NCBI GenBank assembly: GCA_035222895.1
Contig: JAVYIG010001612.1
Location: 62,001 to 126,000 of the forward strand
Direction of reading: 5' to 3'
DNA from: Strongylocentrotus droebachiensis
Taxonomy: Eukaryota > Echinodermata > Echinoidea > Camarodonta > Strongylocentrotidae
Length of the DNA: 64,000 bases
The notes under the pieces were generated by a model. The model was not told the DNA's origin, made no database searches, and saw only the letters and a program-made list of their open reading frames with translations. Positions 1 through 12,500 of this stretch are shown here, one piece after another. A program made the position numbers and the translations under genes. Positions within the stretch are counted from its first letter, which is position 1. Each line of letters starts with the position of its first letter.

Positions 1-477
1 CTGTATGGTTTGTGAGCCTTCAACAATGATTTTATCAGATGGATTCCATATCCAGTACATTTTGCACAAACACGTCACGAGCCTGATTTGGGATTGATTT
101 ATGGGTCAAGTCTAACGGACTCTAACAAATTGAAAATGTTATTCACGACGAAATAAATATATCTCCTTGTTTTTCTTTCTCACTTTTCTTGTGACAGAAA
201 CTGTAATGCCTCAAAATTGTAATTCATTTTGTTTTTATTTAGTTATTTTAGTATCATCCATTTTTTTGTTGCCATTCTTTGAAACTGTCAGTCACTTTTT
301 GAATCATTATGGTCAATCATTCTCCACCTCAAATGTTTGGAAGTTTGTTAAGGAATGCTGTTTTCACGAAGTGACGGTAGTGACAAAAAATTGCATTCAC
401 TTTGCGTTACGATTTTCCTCACTACCGTCACTTCGTGAAAACAAGGACGAATATTTGTCTTTATCTTTCTCTCCCAG
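1..477. other. Intron upstream of the first visible SIDT exon
   Basis: No exon was recognised. The stretch is AT-rich and carries one foldback hairpin (360-442). It ends in a pyrimidine-rich tract and CAG at 475-477, the acceptor of the first visible exon. The N-terminal extracellular part of the SIDT protein, roughly 270 residues by comparison with remembered vertebrate lengths, must lie to the left of the window. Confidence 0.7.
360..442. repeat. Foldback hairpin, 24-bp arms
   Basis: The arms at 360-383 and 419-442 are perfect inverted repeats (start GTTTTCACGAAGTGACGG) around a 35-base loop. It ends 35 bases before the acceptor of the first visible exon. It is probably a small MITE; no target duplication was identified. 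Confidence 0.75.
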
Positions 478-564
478 TGTCCGATCTTTGAAGATGTTTC
501 CACCGTGCGTTACAACGCGGGGACATTTCAGACGATGACCTTGCAGGCAGCAATTACAGTCACG
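478..564 (+). CDS. SIDT: SIDT exon a (extracellular beta-rich domain)
   Basis: It encodes [17 protein letters not shown] followed by [12 protein letters not shown], 29 codons starting in phase 0. Vertebrate SIDTs have a matching CPV(F/Y)D...YQTMT..AAIT block just before the first membrane helix. The acceptor is CTCCCAG and the donor GTAAGT. Confidence 0.9.
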
Positions 565-3500
565 GTAAGTTTAGGACAATTATAATACCGAATATTCAAT
601 TGTTATTGTTTAATTAACTCTATACCGCAAATATGATTCAAGAATAGATGGCGGCCTTCCTCCCACACTGCACAAGTTGGTTGGTTTGGTTGTATTACCT
701 GACTGGTTTTACCCGACTGGTTATTCTACTAAACTATTGTTCAGGTTTCATGAACTCCCCCGATGATGTAATGAGACTTGGTTATAATGATGAATGCCTT
801 ACCAAAAGGCACTAGCGCACCGAATTGGGTTTTGAACCCGGGACCTTCCATGAGCGAGACCACTGCTCTACCACTGAGCCATCGTGCCTCCTTTTCTGAA
901 GTACATCGTATCGAAAAAGTATGGGGACACATGTACATACTTTACGACTGTGATTTCATTTTCATTATCCCGTTCATGTTATTCAATTTTGTTGACAGAG
1001 AGACATGTATACATATTCAATTTTGTTGACAGAGAGACATGTATACATCAGGCCGTTTCTATGTTGTGGTGGTCGTGCATCCAAACGATGACAGGTGCAA
1101 AAATGACTACAAGACATTCACACCTCTCGAAGGTAAGGGATCCTTACTTTCTATGTTGGGTTCAAACTTGCAACATTATTCTCATCATATCCTTTCGAAT
1201 GATGGTGCGTCTAATTAATTATGTTATGATTCTTTGAAAATAGTATATACATGTACAATGTTGGTCATAAATGTGGAATAATGTTTTTTACCCCAATTTG
1301 TGGAATGCTTTTGGCAATGATTTATTCCTAAAAGATCTAGTTTATAGTATTTATTCTCAGATTTAATTGAATAATAATTGGCGAGTGTATGTTTTGCGTG
1401 ACTGCTAAAGCATGGGTAGGTTACTATGTTTATCAACTAGGGGACCTACGTCCTTAAGTCATAAATGACAGTAATGAGGATTAATGCCTCACAAAAGTGC
1501 ACTAATATAGCACATCGACACGGTTTTGATCCTTGGGCCTAACAGTTTCTAGGTCATTGCTTTGCCACTGAATCATGACTGTACGCAGCGGGGCTAGGGT
1601 AGGGGGCAGTCCCCCCCCCCCCTCCCCCGCCAACAAAAATGCAATCAGTTAGCAATAATTGATTGCATTTTCCCCAGGTTCCCAACAGAAAAAAAAAATC
1701 CCCTGTGTGGCCATGCCTTGAACCATAATGCATGGCCGTTTCCCGTTTCAGATATTGTATACGCATTTCGAACATATAACTTAATAGTAGAAATGAAAAG
1801 CTTTCTTAAGTATGTTGAAACTGAAGCTGATATCTAAAACTATTCAACAAATACCCCTTTTCAACCAATCTAGCTTTAATTTTCGAGTTACGAAAAACAC
1901 AAAAACCCTCAAATGGGGTATGAATATTTTAGTTTGTAACTGTATGTATGTATTATTTGTGGCAACATTGGATTACCTACTGTACATTAGTTATATTCTG
2001 CATTTTCTATTATTTCAGAATCGTTGTTTTTGTTTTATTGTATTCTTCCAGCTCAATATACAGGCTCATCCGAACGCACAAAGATTGTAACACTGAGAGT
2101 GGAACGCACACTAGAAAGTAAGTACTATATGAAATTGCACTGCTTGTTGGGATAAAAAAAAAGGCTTCAGCGATATAAAAATCAAAACCACATAGATTTA
2201 GTGTACATGTGAATTGCATCATAATTCGCTGGCATCATATTTGGTGGAATAACAAATCACTATGTGTGCACAGGTTTTTCATTCAGCGAAACTCGTTGTT
2301 CCACCATGCAGAAAGTACTCCTGCTTACTTTCATATCTCGAGTGTGAGTGTATTTGTGGTATAATGAGATTTCATTATGGTGGTAGGCTCCAGGCACAGT
2401 TCTGTATACATAAACGTTATAATGATTGCAATTTGGAAACTGTATGATTTGATAATTGATACAGTGGACTGCACTGTCGGTTTCCATGGACTGTGGAACC
2501 TGCATTTAAATACTGCTCAAAGGAGATTAGAAAAACAGTCTTTACTTATTTTTATTATTTATTATTTATTCGGCAATTCACACAAAATATAACAATGTAA
2601 ATATAGGTAAACAAACATTAAAAATAATAATAATATTAATTGTAAATGCACAATTTTCCTGGAGGTCCTCCGAGTGCATCAGTTGGCTACCAGGGAAGAG
2701 GAAAGCAAACTGAATCACTGTAACTGTAATGGTCCCTCTTCCCGACCAACTGGTGCACCCAGAAGACCTGAAAAATATAGCATGAAGGTATTTAAAATGT
2801 ATAACATTTCATAAATTAACCAGCTAACAAAAACAAAGCACAAGGAGGAATTCAAATTAATATGTATGATGACACTAGGTCATGACACGAGACTGATCAT
2901 TAACATGAGGAATTAAGTCTGGCTTAAAAACTATTGCATAAAATGTCTAGTAGGTAAAATGAAGCCATGAAGTATAAAACTGAGCAAAGAACCAAATGTG
3001 AGAGCATTTTAGTAGCGCACTGACAAGAATGTCTAAAATCATACAGATTAACCGGTATAAAGTTACGAAAACATGGTAAAGGAAGTGAATAGATACATAG
3101 GGCTTAGTGGGCTTCAGTTATGAGCTGGTAGTATTTATGTCAGGCTCCTTTAATACATGTTTCAATAGGAAACTATGCTCAATGGACACCAAATAATGGG
3201 GTCTCTATAGTCTGGGTCGTCACTAAAGTAGGTTTGACTGTACTTGAAAATTGTATTCAGTCACGTATTTCTGTATAAATCTGTCAATCCATTGCTTGGC
3301 TAGCATATTTTTTTTGTTTTGTTGATTCAAATGATTTTTATTTCTCATGCAAAACATAATACAAGAATAATTATATCACAACAAATATGCAATGAAACGA
3401 TAAATATAATGGAAATAGCACGAGAAAAGAGGAACTAATTTGAAGCAGAGCTTGTTGAAGTGTTATTTCCTCAGATTCAGATTTTACAATAAAACATGAA

Positions 3501-6500
3501 CAAAGTATGCTTAGAAATCAATAAATAGACAATACGTAGCTAGGAAAAAAGAAAAAAAAATGAGAAAGAAAAAGAAAAAAAATGGAGGAAAATAGTAGAA
3601 GACAAAAACAAAAGCTCTAGAAAAGGGAGATTGAGAAAGAGATTGAGTCGAGAGTCAAACAAACCGAGACTCGATCATGTACATGTATATGTGTTTAAAA
3701 GTTTAGTCTTTAACTTTCTGTTTTAAATGTATAGACTGATACTTTGTTTACCAGGTTTTATACTAAAAGTACCTATTTCGCACGAGTACTCAGTCTTATC
3801 TCATTATTATCTTGTGCTGTAGAATATTGGAAGCCAGTCCTGGTCACTTTAGTGGTGCTCATAGTCATCGCTATCCTGTCTTTTGTTATTATCTTTGCTG
3901 TACCCGTTTTGATGTAAGTGCATCGTACTTTTATCTAAACCCAAAGATTTCAGGTATCTTAGTCAAACTGAAACTTAAACGTTCAATTTGCCTCCCATTA
4001 TGGTAAACTATAGTGTACATTTAAGACATGGTGACAAGCTTGTTGATTTTCAATTAAACATGTATTAGAACTTTAAGAAAAGTATTGTGATGTTAATAGG
4101 GGACATAAAAATAATTATAGTAACAATCAGACAACAAAATTCTGACCATTTAAACTGTACCCCGAAATCATTTACCTTGCAATTTCTGTCATATCATTGC
4201 TATCATTTTGCCATAATCAATGCAATACACAAGTAGCTAAATTAATAAATATGAAAATTGTATATGCCTTTTTAATACCGTGTTTCTAAACATTTAATCG
4301 TATTTGAAGTAATATATAAATGCATGTGTGTACAATTATATTTATGATTTCCTTGTATCTTTCCAATTATTTTGTTTATATTTGTAATAATTACTATGCG
4401 TATGTATTGTAAGAACAAATTATTCATATACCATGTGAATGAACTTTTCTAATAAATACAAAAACGACGTTTCGATATCCATTTTCAGACGAAAGATGGC
4501 AAAATGTTGTGCTAGGGCAGTTGATTCAGAAGAAGGTAAAAACGATTCAACAAAATCCCTTTTGTAAAATGACTTTGTCATATTTTATTCATTATATCGC
4601 TACCCTTTATTCTTCCTTTGAATTATTTTAATAAGTTGGCAAGGTATTCATGCATTCATCAATCATGATTGCCATTTCTTTTAGACAAAAAAAGAGCTGA
4701 GAAATGTCATAGTCTTGCCCCGAAGTTTTCATGATCACGATGTTCATGTGTACATGTGAAGAGACTTGGCATTCTGCTTTAGTTCCAAAGTGATATTTAT
4801 ACGAGTTACTGCGTATAAATAGCAAATTTGAGTTGATTTATCGATTTTTTTTTTCTTCAGTTTTCATAGTCATGGAATGCATTAAACTGGCTTTGTATTT
4901 ATATACATCCATCTATATTTTGCATGTTACATGCATACATTTGTCACTTTAGTTTACAAATGAACTAAGATTATCTTCAGTCAGTGTCATAGAAATTGTT
5001 GTATTGGTTGCATTTGCATCATGTACACTTAGAAGAATTGCTTTCTTATTGTAATATATATTAACTATAGTATGGATTATTGCTTTAGAGGGACGTACAA
5101 GCTCTAAATAGTTTTATTATTATTGACTATTACTTCAGAGAGCATCCAAGCCGCCGCCAATGAGAACAACATCGAAGCAACCGGTAATACAGAGGTGCGT
5201 TTACTGATTGTAAAGTGTTGTAAATTGCATGTTGTGTTGAGATGTCCTAGGTGAGTGGTTTAGGACGTATAGGAGTCGGCTCTCATGGAGAATTCAACAC
5301 CATTCGGGTGTTTACCCATAACAGGTGCTGTCAGTCACCGTGATTAGCCTTCGGTTTTATGACCAACAGGCCTTATGGAATGCTTTGCATGTACCACCCC
5401 ATCCCCCCATTTGGTAAAGTCCTTATCTTAGGCCATTAAAAAAAATATACATGTTTAGCGTCCCCGCCCGCTTCCTTTTTGGGGGCCGCCTCCTATTTTT
5501 TTTTTTTTTTTTTTTGAAATTTTTAATTTTTTTTTTTTTTTGAAAATATTTTTTTGATTTTTTTTTTTTTTAAAGAAAAAAAACATGAAAAACACTGCTA
5601 AAATGGCTCTATTTCTGATTTAAAAAAAAAAAAAATTGTCGGCGGCCATCTCGAAAAAAATAGCCCCGACTGTCAGGGAAAATGTACCGAGCGGCCATTT
5701 TGAGCGGCCATTTTGAAATAAAAAATAAAAAATAAAAAGGGCCCCCTCCTTCCTATTTTTCGAAAAAAACAGGACGCTAAACATGTTTTTTTTTTTATTT
5801 TGCCTTATAATTCCCTCACTTGGAGACTCTCCGAGAGACAAGGGGGTATTTCTTGATATGATAACGGGTATGCTGTGTGCAGACTTGTACACCCATTAAC
5901 GGTGTCAGCTAATTATGGCCTTCTGCACATGGAAACTGACGACCCTCTCACTTTTAATGCCAAGTAAACATCTTTTTGTTTTCCTTCATGGAACCAGTTT
6001 CTTCTCAGCACGGTATTTTCAAATGCTCCTGTATACTATAACTAGATACACGTGTAGTACTTTCGTTATACATCACTCAAATGGCATGTTACTCAAGCAT
6101 TGTAACTTCATTGATCATGTTTGTTTGTTTTTCTTTGTTTTCATACAAATAATCACACGTGACGAGTGTTGATATGTGCAGATACAGCAAACTAAGAAAT
6201 AAGGGTGCAATTCTGCTAAAAAGCAGCACCCTCTACCAAATTCTCGTAGGTGGATGCAAGTCTGCACCCAAATTGCAACCTAATTCTCACCCCATTTATT
6301 GGCAGCCATAAGAATGAATTACAATTTAAATTTCAATTAATATGTCATTTTTTTTGGGGGGGGATGCGCTTTGCATTTATCAACTTTGTTACAGGTTGTG
6401 TTTGTTAGTGACCTATCGACGAAGAAGTTTGAAAAAATGGAAAAGAAGTACAACACGTACGTCTGGGATATTGTAACGGTGTCCGTCTTCTACGCTCTTC

Positions 6501-9500
6501 CAGTCGTTCAACTTGTCGTAATCTACCAAGTGGTAAGATTTTTAGTTTGTTCAGGCCCCTAATAGATTGTAAGTGGACCGAAGGTAGGGGACGGCTTTTT
6601 AATTTGGGCTTTAGGTGAATGCAGGTGTACTTCCCAAGGTCATACACTTATTTTGTTATTAGACTGCACATGCTTAATGTTTTATATCTCGAAACTGATA
6701 AGATTTAACAAAATACACGTTCACCTTTTTTACATATTGGATGGTCCTTCCATTTAGCATCCCGTCAAAGTATTTGATTAAAGAAATTGTGATTTTGTTC
6801 CTTATGGTAATAACTGGTACATTCCGGCGAAAGAGGGAGTGCCAGGTTAATTCCACAGATAATACTCCCTAGTCAAAGTTGTCAAGACTATTTATTTTGA
6901 TCTGAATAACCCTCAATAGTCTAATCATCAAACAAAAGTTGTGTAATGTCATCTCTTGTGTTATTGGTTTCACTGATTCACATGTTGCTTTTTTTTACAG
7001 GAAACTCTACATGTTCCATGAATAAGTGGGCTATGTTAACTCTTTGACTACTGAATCCTGTCATTCCCATTGGCTTAGTACAAGAACAACCCGGTTCGCG
7101 TAGGCAAAGGGTTAAAGGGCAAGTCCACTTCAAAAATAACTTACTTTCAATAGAAGCAGAAAAATCAGACAGAACAATCAAACAAAAGTTTGAGCAACAT
7201 CGGACAACTAATAAGAAAGTTTTGAATTTTTAACGACATGAAAAACTTTGAAAATCACTAGGCAAATTGGCAACTCATTCATGAGTCTATGACGTCATTG
7301 CCTCACTATCCACTAATTGTGTTCTTTATATTGATAATATAAACATCCAATAATTCCTCCTAAAAACTTTATTTCCTCGTACCAGCATCCAAGTTATATT
7401 AATAGTAGTAGTCCCTATGTTTTCGTGTGGATGCACTAACATAGAGTTGTTTTTTTAATTCTGTTAAATCATGACAAATTTGAATTTTGATGAACTATTT
7501 ATATGAAAATCAATGATTATGAATATACAATATTCAGAAAATAGTATCATATCTTCTAACTTCATAACAGCTTTTTTGAAATGTCATGCACGCAATATGA
7601 TACGAATCATATACCCTGGGCAAACACATGGGGAAACCAACTTTTGGCGGATAAAAAGATAAATTAATGGGATAAAAATACTATATAAAGCAATTGATAA
7701 ATAGTGAGGCAATGACGTCACAAACTTATAACCAAATTTGCAATTGTGAAGTGATTATCTAAGTTCCACAGTTTTTCATACTTTAAAAAAAAATCATAAC
7801 TTCCTTATTAGTTATCCCATTTTATTCCAATTTGTTTTGCTCTGGTTCTCTTGTTTTTCTGCATCTATTAGAAGCATTTCTTTTTTGGAGTGGTCTCAGC
7901 CTTTAAGTCAGATATAATCAATTAAACCACATTCGTGCTTGTAGTGAATTATTATTTGGATTAATGTCCCCCCCCCCCCTATCTTCTTAATGTTTGTTCA
8001 TCTGCAGGTTACCAATGTTACTGGAAACCAAGACTCGTGCTATTATAACTTCCTGTGTGCAAAGCCATATTCATGGTTTAGGTAAATGTTCCCTGCCTAA
8101 ATGATCTTTCCTTCATAATGAAAAAAAGTTTGTATTTGTTTCCAGATGCAGTTTCCTTAGAAAGCACTTTTTTGACGATCATATTGTCAATTAAGGTTAG
8201 AATTGTGTAAATATGTAATAACATATAATATGTTTAAATTATGAAGATTTCAATGCTAGCAGTAGTATCCTATACCTCAATTTGAAGATGAAATTATTCT
8301 GTTCATTAATGAAAAATTGTTGGACTTAACAATTATGAAAAGCCGTTAGCATCTTTGAAAATATTTTATAAAAGTTATTTTAAAAGGCATCACATGTTGA
8401 TTGAAATCATTCATACTTTCTATTATCAAGGATAAGGATTGATGTGGAATTTTTGAAAAGTCTAAAATACTTGAATTTTTGATTTTGAACATATTTTATT
8501 TTATGGCTCCAAATGGCTCTCCATAATGTTTAACTACAACCTAGAGTTAAGTTCGACTTAGGATCTTTGTGAAACACCCCCTGATCACAAAATAACAATG
8601 CATTGCTGAGGAGTCAGCCAAAAGGAAATAGCCTTATTGACGCTGATACAAAAGGAAAATGGTATTTACAACGTTACTTCAATCGAGCGAGAAAGACCCA
8701 CAAATCTTTATTTTTCGTAAGCGACTGTAACAAACTTGTAGGACACTATATGCTAATGAAAATATGAAGCAATAGTGAAGACGTTATTTGATATGGGCAT
8801 CTAACAATTCCTTTTGCAAACCTGACTGTTGTGTTTGCTTCCTTTTGCAAACCTGACTGTTGTGTTTGCATATTCCCTTTGAATGCAGTGCCTACAACAA
8901 TGTGTACAGTAATGTTGGCTACGTCGTGCTGGGATTTGTCTTCCTTGTGCTTGTCGGGATAAAACACTATAACCGAGTACACAACAATGAACTGGTATGT
9001 ATTGTTTTCTTGATAATCATTTTCATTATCATCATCATCAGCAGCCCCATCATCATCATCAGCTTTACAGTCACTAATATCATTTGTACAGTATCGTTAA
9101 CATCAATCTTCCTCCCCATCATTTTCATCACCACCATCATCATCATCATCATCATCAACAACACCGTCATTAGCATCATTATCATCATCATCATTATCAC
9201 CATCACCATCATTACCACCATCACCATCATCATCACCATCACCATCGCCATCACCATCACCATCATCATCACCAGCACCATCATCATCACCGTCACCGTC
9301 ACCATCATCATCATCATCATCACCATCATCATCATCATATTCATATTCACTATCATCAGCAGCAGCAGAATAATTATTTATAACAAATTGAATGAAATAA
9401 ATGAACAATTGACCTGCATAAACATATGTGCAATGACTTAGGGTATATGTAATGATATATTTCTCTTTTCATGAATTCTTCTTCATTCTCATTGTTTTTA

Positions 9501-12500
9501 TTTAAATCTGAATGTTCTTTTCTGCGCCTTGACCATCTTTTGTGTAATTGAATTGGTGCTTTATTAATATTCAGTTTCTATTTATTTCAATGTTTTTTTT
9601 TATATCATTTCCTTATTAAAGAAAATAGAATACACTCGGTAGTTAAACATTGTATAAATATACCCAACATGGCTTTTTTAAAAATAAGAAAGTGTTTGAC
9701 AAAGTAGTGACATAAACATGATAATAAGACAGTTGCAATATACGAGATCCGTTGTGTATAAAGGCAGATGGCAGGTTTGCATGATATTACCACATAGTAA
9801 TATACATCAAATGTATGAAACATGTTTGTAATCTGATAGAAATAATCTTACATAATGGGCTGGTTGTACAAGGATGATGAGTAAAAACAAAGAAATGAAG
9901 TCGAATGTCCTTTACTTTTAAGCAGAAGCCTACATAGGTCTTGTTTGATATTATAAACATGATTAAATATCAATGATATATCAAAATGTAAGCGATTTTT
10001 TTTTTAATTTAAAAAAAAAAAACTATAACTGCATTTCTTCCATTTTCCGACCCAGGGAATCCATAAACACTATAGTCTTCTGTATGCGTTGGGCTTTGCT
10101 CTCATCATGGAAGGTGTTATGAGCGGTTCCTACCATGTCTGTCCAAACAGGGCCAACTTCCAGTTTGGTAAGTACATGGACATTGTGGTTCTTTGTTAGG
10201 GAAATGAAAGGGTAGCCCGCCTTTCGGATGGTGACGTTAAAGGTCGGTCCCCAGACGTAAACTATCTGATTGATACACGTCTGTAAAAACCCAATTACAC
10301 ACACAGGGTAGCCCGTTCCATGATACATCTAGAAAGAATGTATATGTATGTGTACCGTGTTACAACGAGTTTATGTAACCATTGCATCTGATTTAATGCT
10401 GCAATGCTGTAAGAGGTGTAAAGGTGTCGTGGACGAGTGGATATGTCACCGGACTGTCGATCACAAGGTCCGCGGTTCATATCCCACCGCGGCACTAATG
10501 TCCTTTGGCAAGACATTGATCTACATTTGCCACACTCCACCCAGGTGAAGTAAATGGGGACCGGTAGGAAGGAATTCCTTGAATGCTGTGTGCACCTAAA
10601 TAGGTAGCCTAGCAGAACCGGAGCACTTTGAGCACCCTGCAGGGTGAATATATGCGCTATATAAATATCCAATATTATTATTATTATTATTAAGATGCAT
10701 TTTTACTTAGACTATAGCCTCAATTGCCTACAATAAATGGTGATATTTTCATGGATACTTTACTTGCTCTAAGCTCATGACTTTGTAGCTTTCTCGTAAC
10801 GTCTTACTAAATTAAGATATGTTCATATTGCAAATTAAAAGTCGTGAACAATTGTGATGGCGTAGTGAATCATTGGGGAGCAGTGGTCTCGAAACTGGGA
10901 GGTCCTGGGTTCGAAACCAAATCAGTGTACTTGCTTATCACTAAGTCCCTCTGACAGTTGTGAAAGCCTTAGGTCTCCCGGTTTGCTCTTTACGAAAAAG
11001 GATACAATTGCTTTATATAGCTTTCAGCCAATTTAAAGCGTCAATGTATCAATCGTGTTCCCCCTGATCTGGCTCCTATTTTAATTGGTTGCCATAGATA
11101 CCTCCTACATGTACATGATAGCCTGTCTGGGGATATTGACGATGTACCAAAAGAGACATACAGATATCACCGCCTCCGCCAACAAATCATTCGCTTTGAT
11201 TATCCTCATTATCTTTACTGGATTCCTGGGGATGGTAAGTTTGCCTAGAGTTGGAGGGGTGATTTTGATGATGGTGATGATGACGATTGTGATGATGATG
11301 ATGACGATGACGATGATGATGATGTAGAATGAAGGGTGGTGATGATGAGGATGATGTTAAAGAAGAGGACGAGTAACGGTGGGAGTGGGATTAGGAGGTG
11401 ATGATGATGATGATGATGATGAAGTTTAAGATGGCGTTAATAATAATGATAATGATGAAGATGTTAATGAGGATGAGCCTCCCGGGTACCCCAATGCTGG
11501 AAAGAAACGCACTTTTTAGAAAACTTCACTTTTTCATGCAAAAATGTTAAATTGTTCTATGCACGCAAGTCAGATTGCACGGATGATACAACGTTTCCAT
11601 ATAGTATGCAGAATGACACCAAATCGAACGAGAATTACATGTTTCCCCATCCCTCCAAGGCCCCTCACATATTATAGCATAGTATCCCATGTATTACTGT
11701 ACAGTACATTTTATTCCATTTGTTTGCATCTTTTTTTTTATTGAAATTACTTCAAATTAGTTTTCTTGTAGTTTACATCCATTGATAGTGTAATTTATTC
11801 CACACCTCTTTCTATATTTGTATATTTCGATCATATTTGAAATCTATCACATGTTACCGAATCTAGGTTGTTAGTGATTACATGAATCTTTATTTCAATA
11901 TTTTCATAAATTTTTCTTCCACTGATAAATGAAATTAAGTGCTATTCTACGGAATATTTATTTTGGATTCATTGATGTTTAATACTGTTATATAACACTT
12001 TCATCATCTCTTCCTACAGGTCTTCATTGGATCACTCGCTTTCTATATCATCTTCTTCTTCGTGCATATGCTGACTTATGTTGGATTAAGTGCGTTCATG
12101 TTCTGTAGTGGAACCATCAAACCAGGTATGAACATCGTACAGGAGGGACAGATATGAGCTGCATATCGCATTCTGATATAACATCCAGTAGACATACTTA
12201 CAAAGAGCTTAAAGGTAAAGACCAGTTCTGGTCATGCGATTGCATTGTGAAAGAAACGTTGTGGAATCGATCAGAAAAGGTTGATCATCTACCATCTAGC
12301 ATCTGCAAGGTTCTGGAATCATCAAAATGATAAGAAATTTGGCCCATTCTTCGTAAAGTTACAAGCACTATACACAGAAAGATATATATGGGACTACCCT
12401 ATATCTCTCACAGTCCATGAGAGAAACAAATTTACGAAATATATGAATTAGTAGGCGGTTTCCTGGCAATTATCATCATGCATTAGTCAAAACATATTCT

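Noticed and set aside
8967-9408. Poly-Met, poly-Ile and Asp-rich open frames
   Set aside because: They are translations of an (ATC)n microsatellite in an intron of SIDT on both strands.
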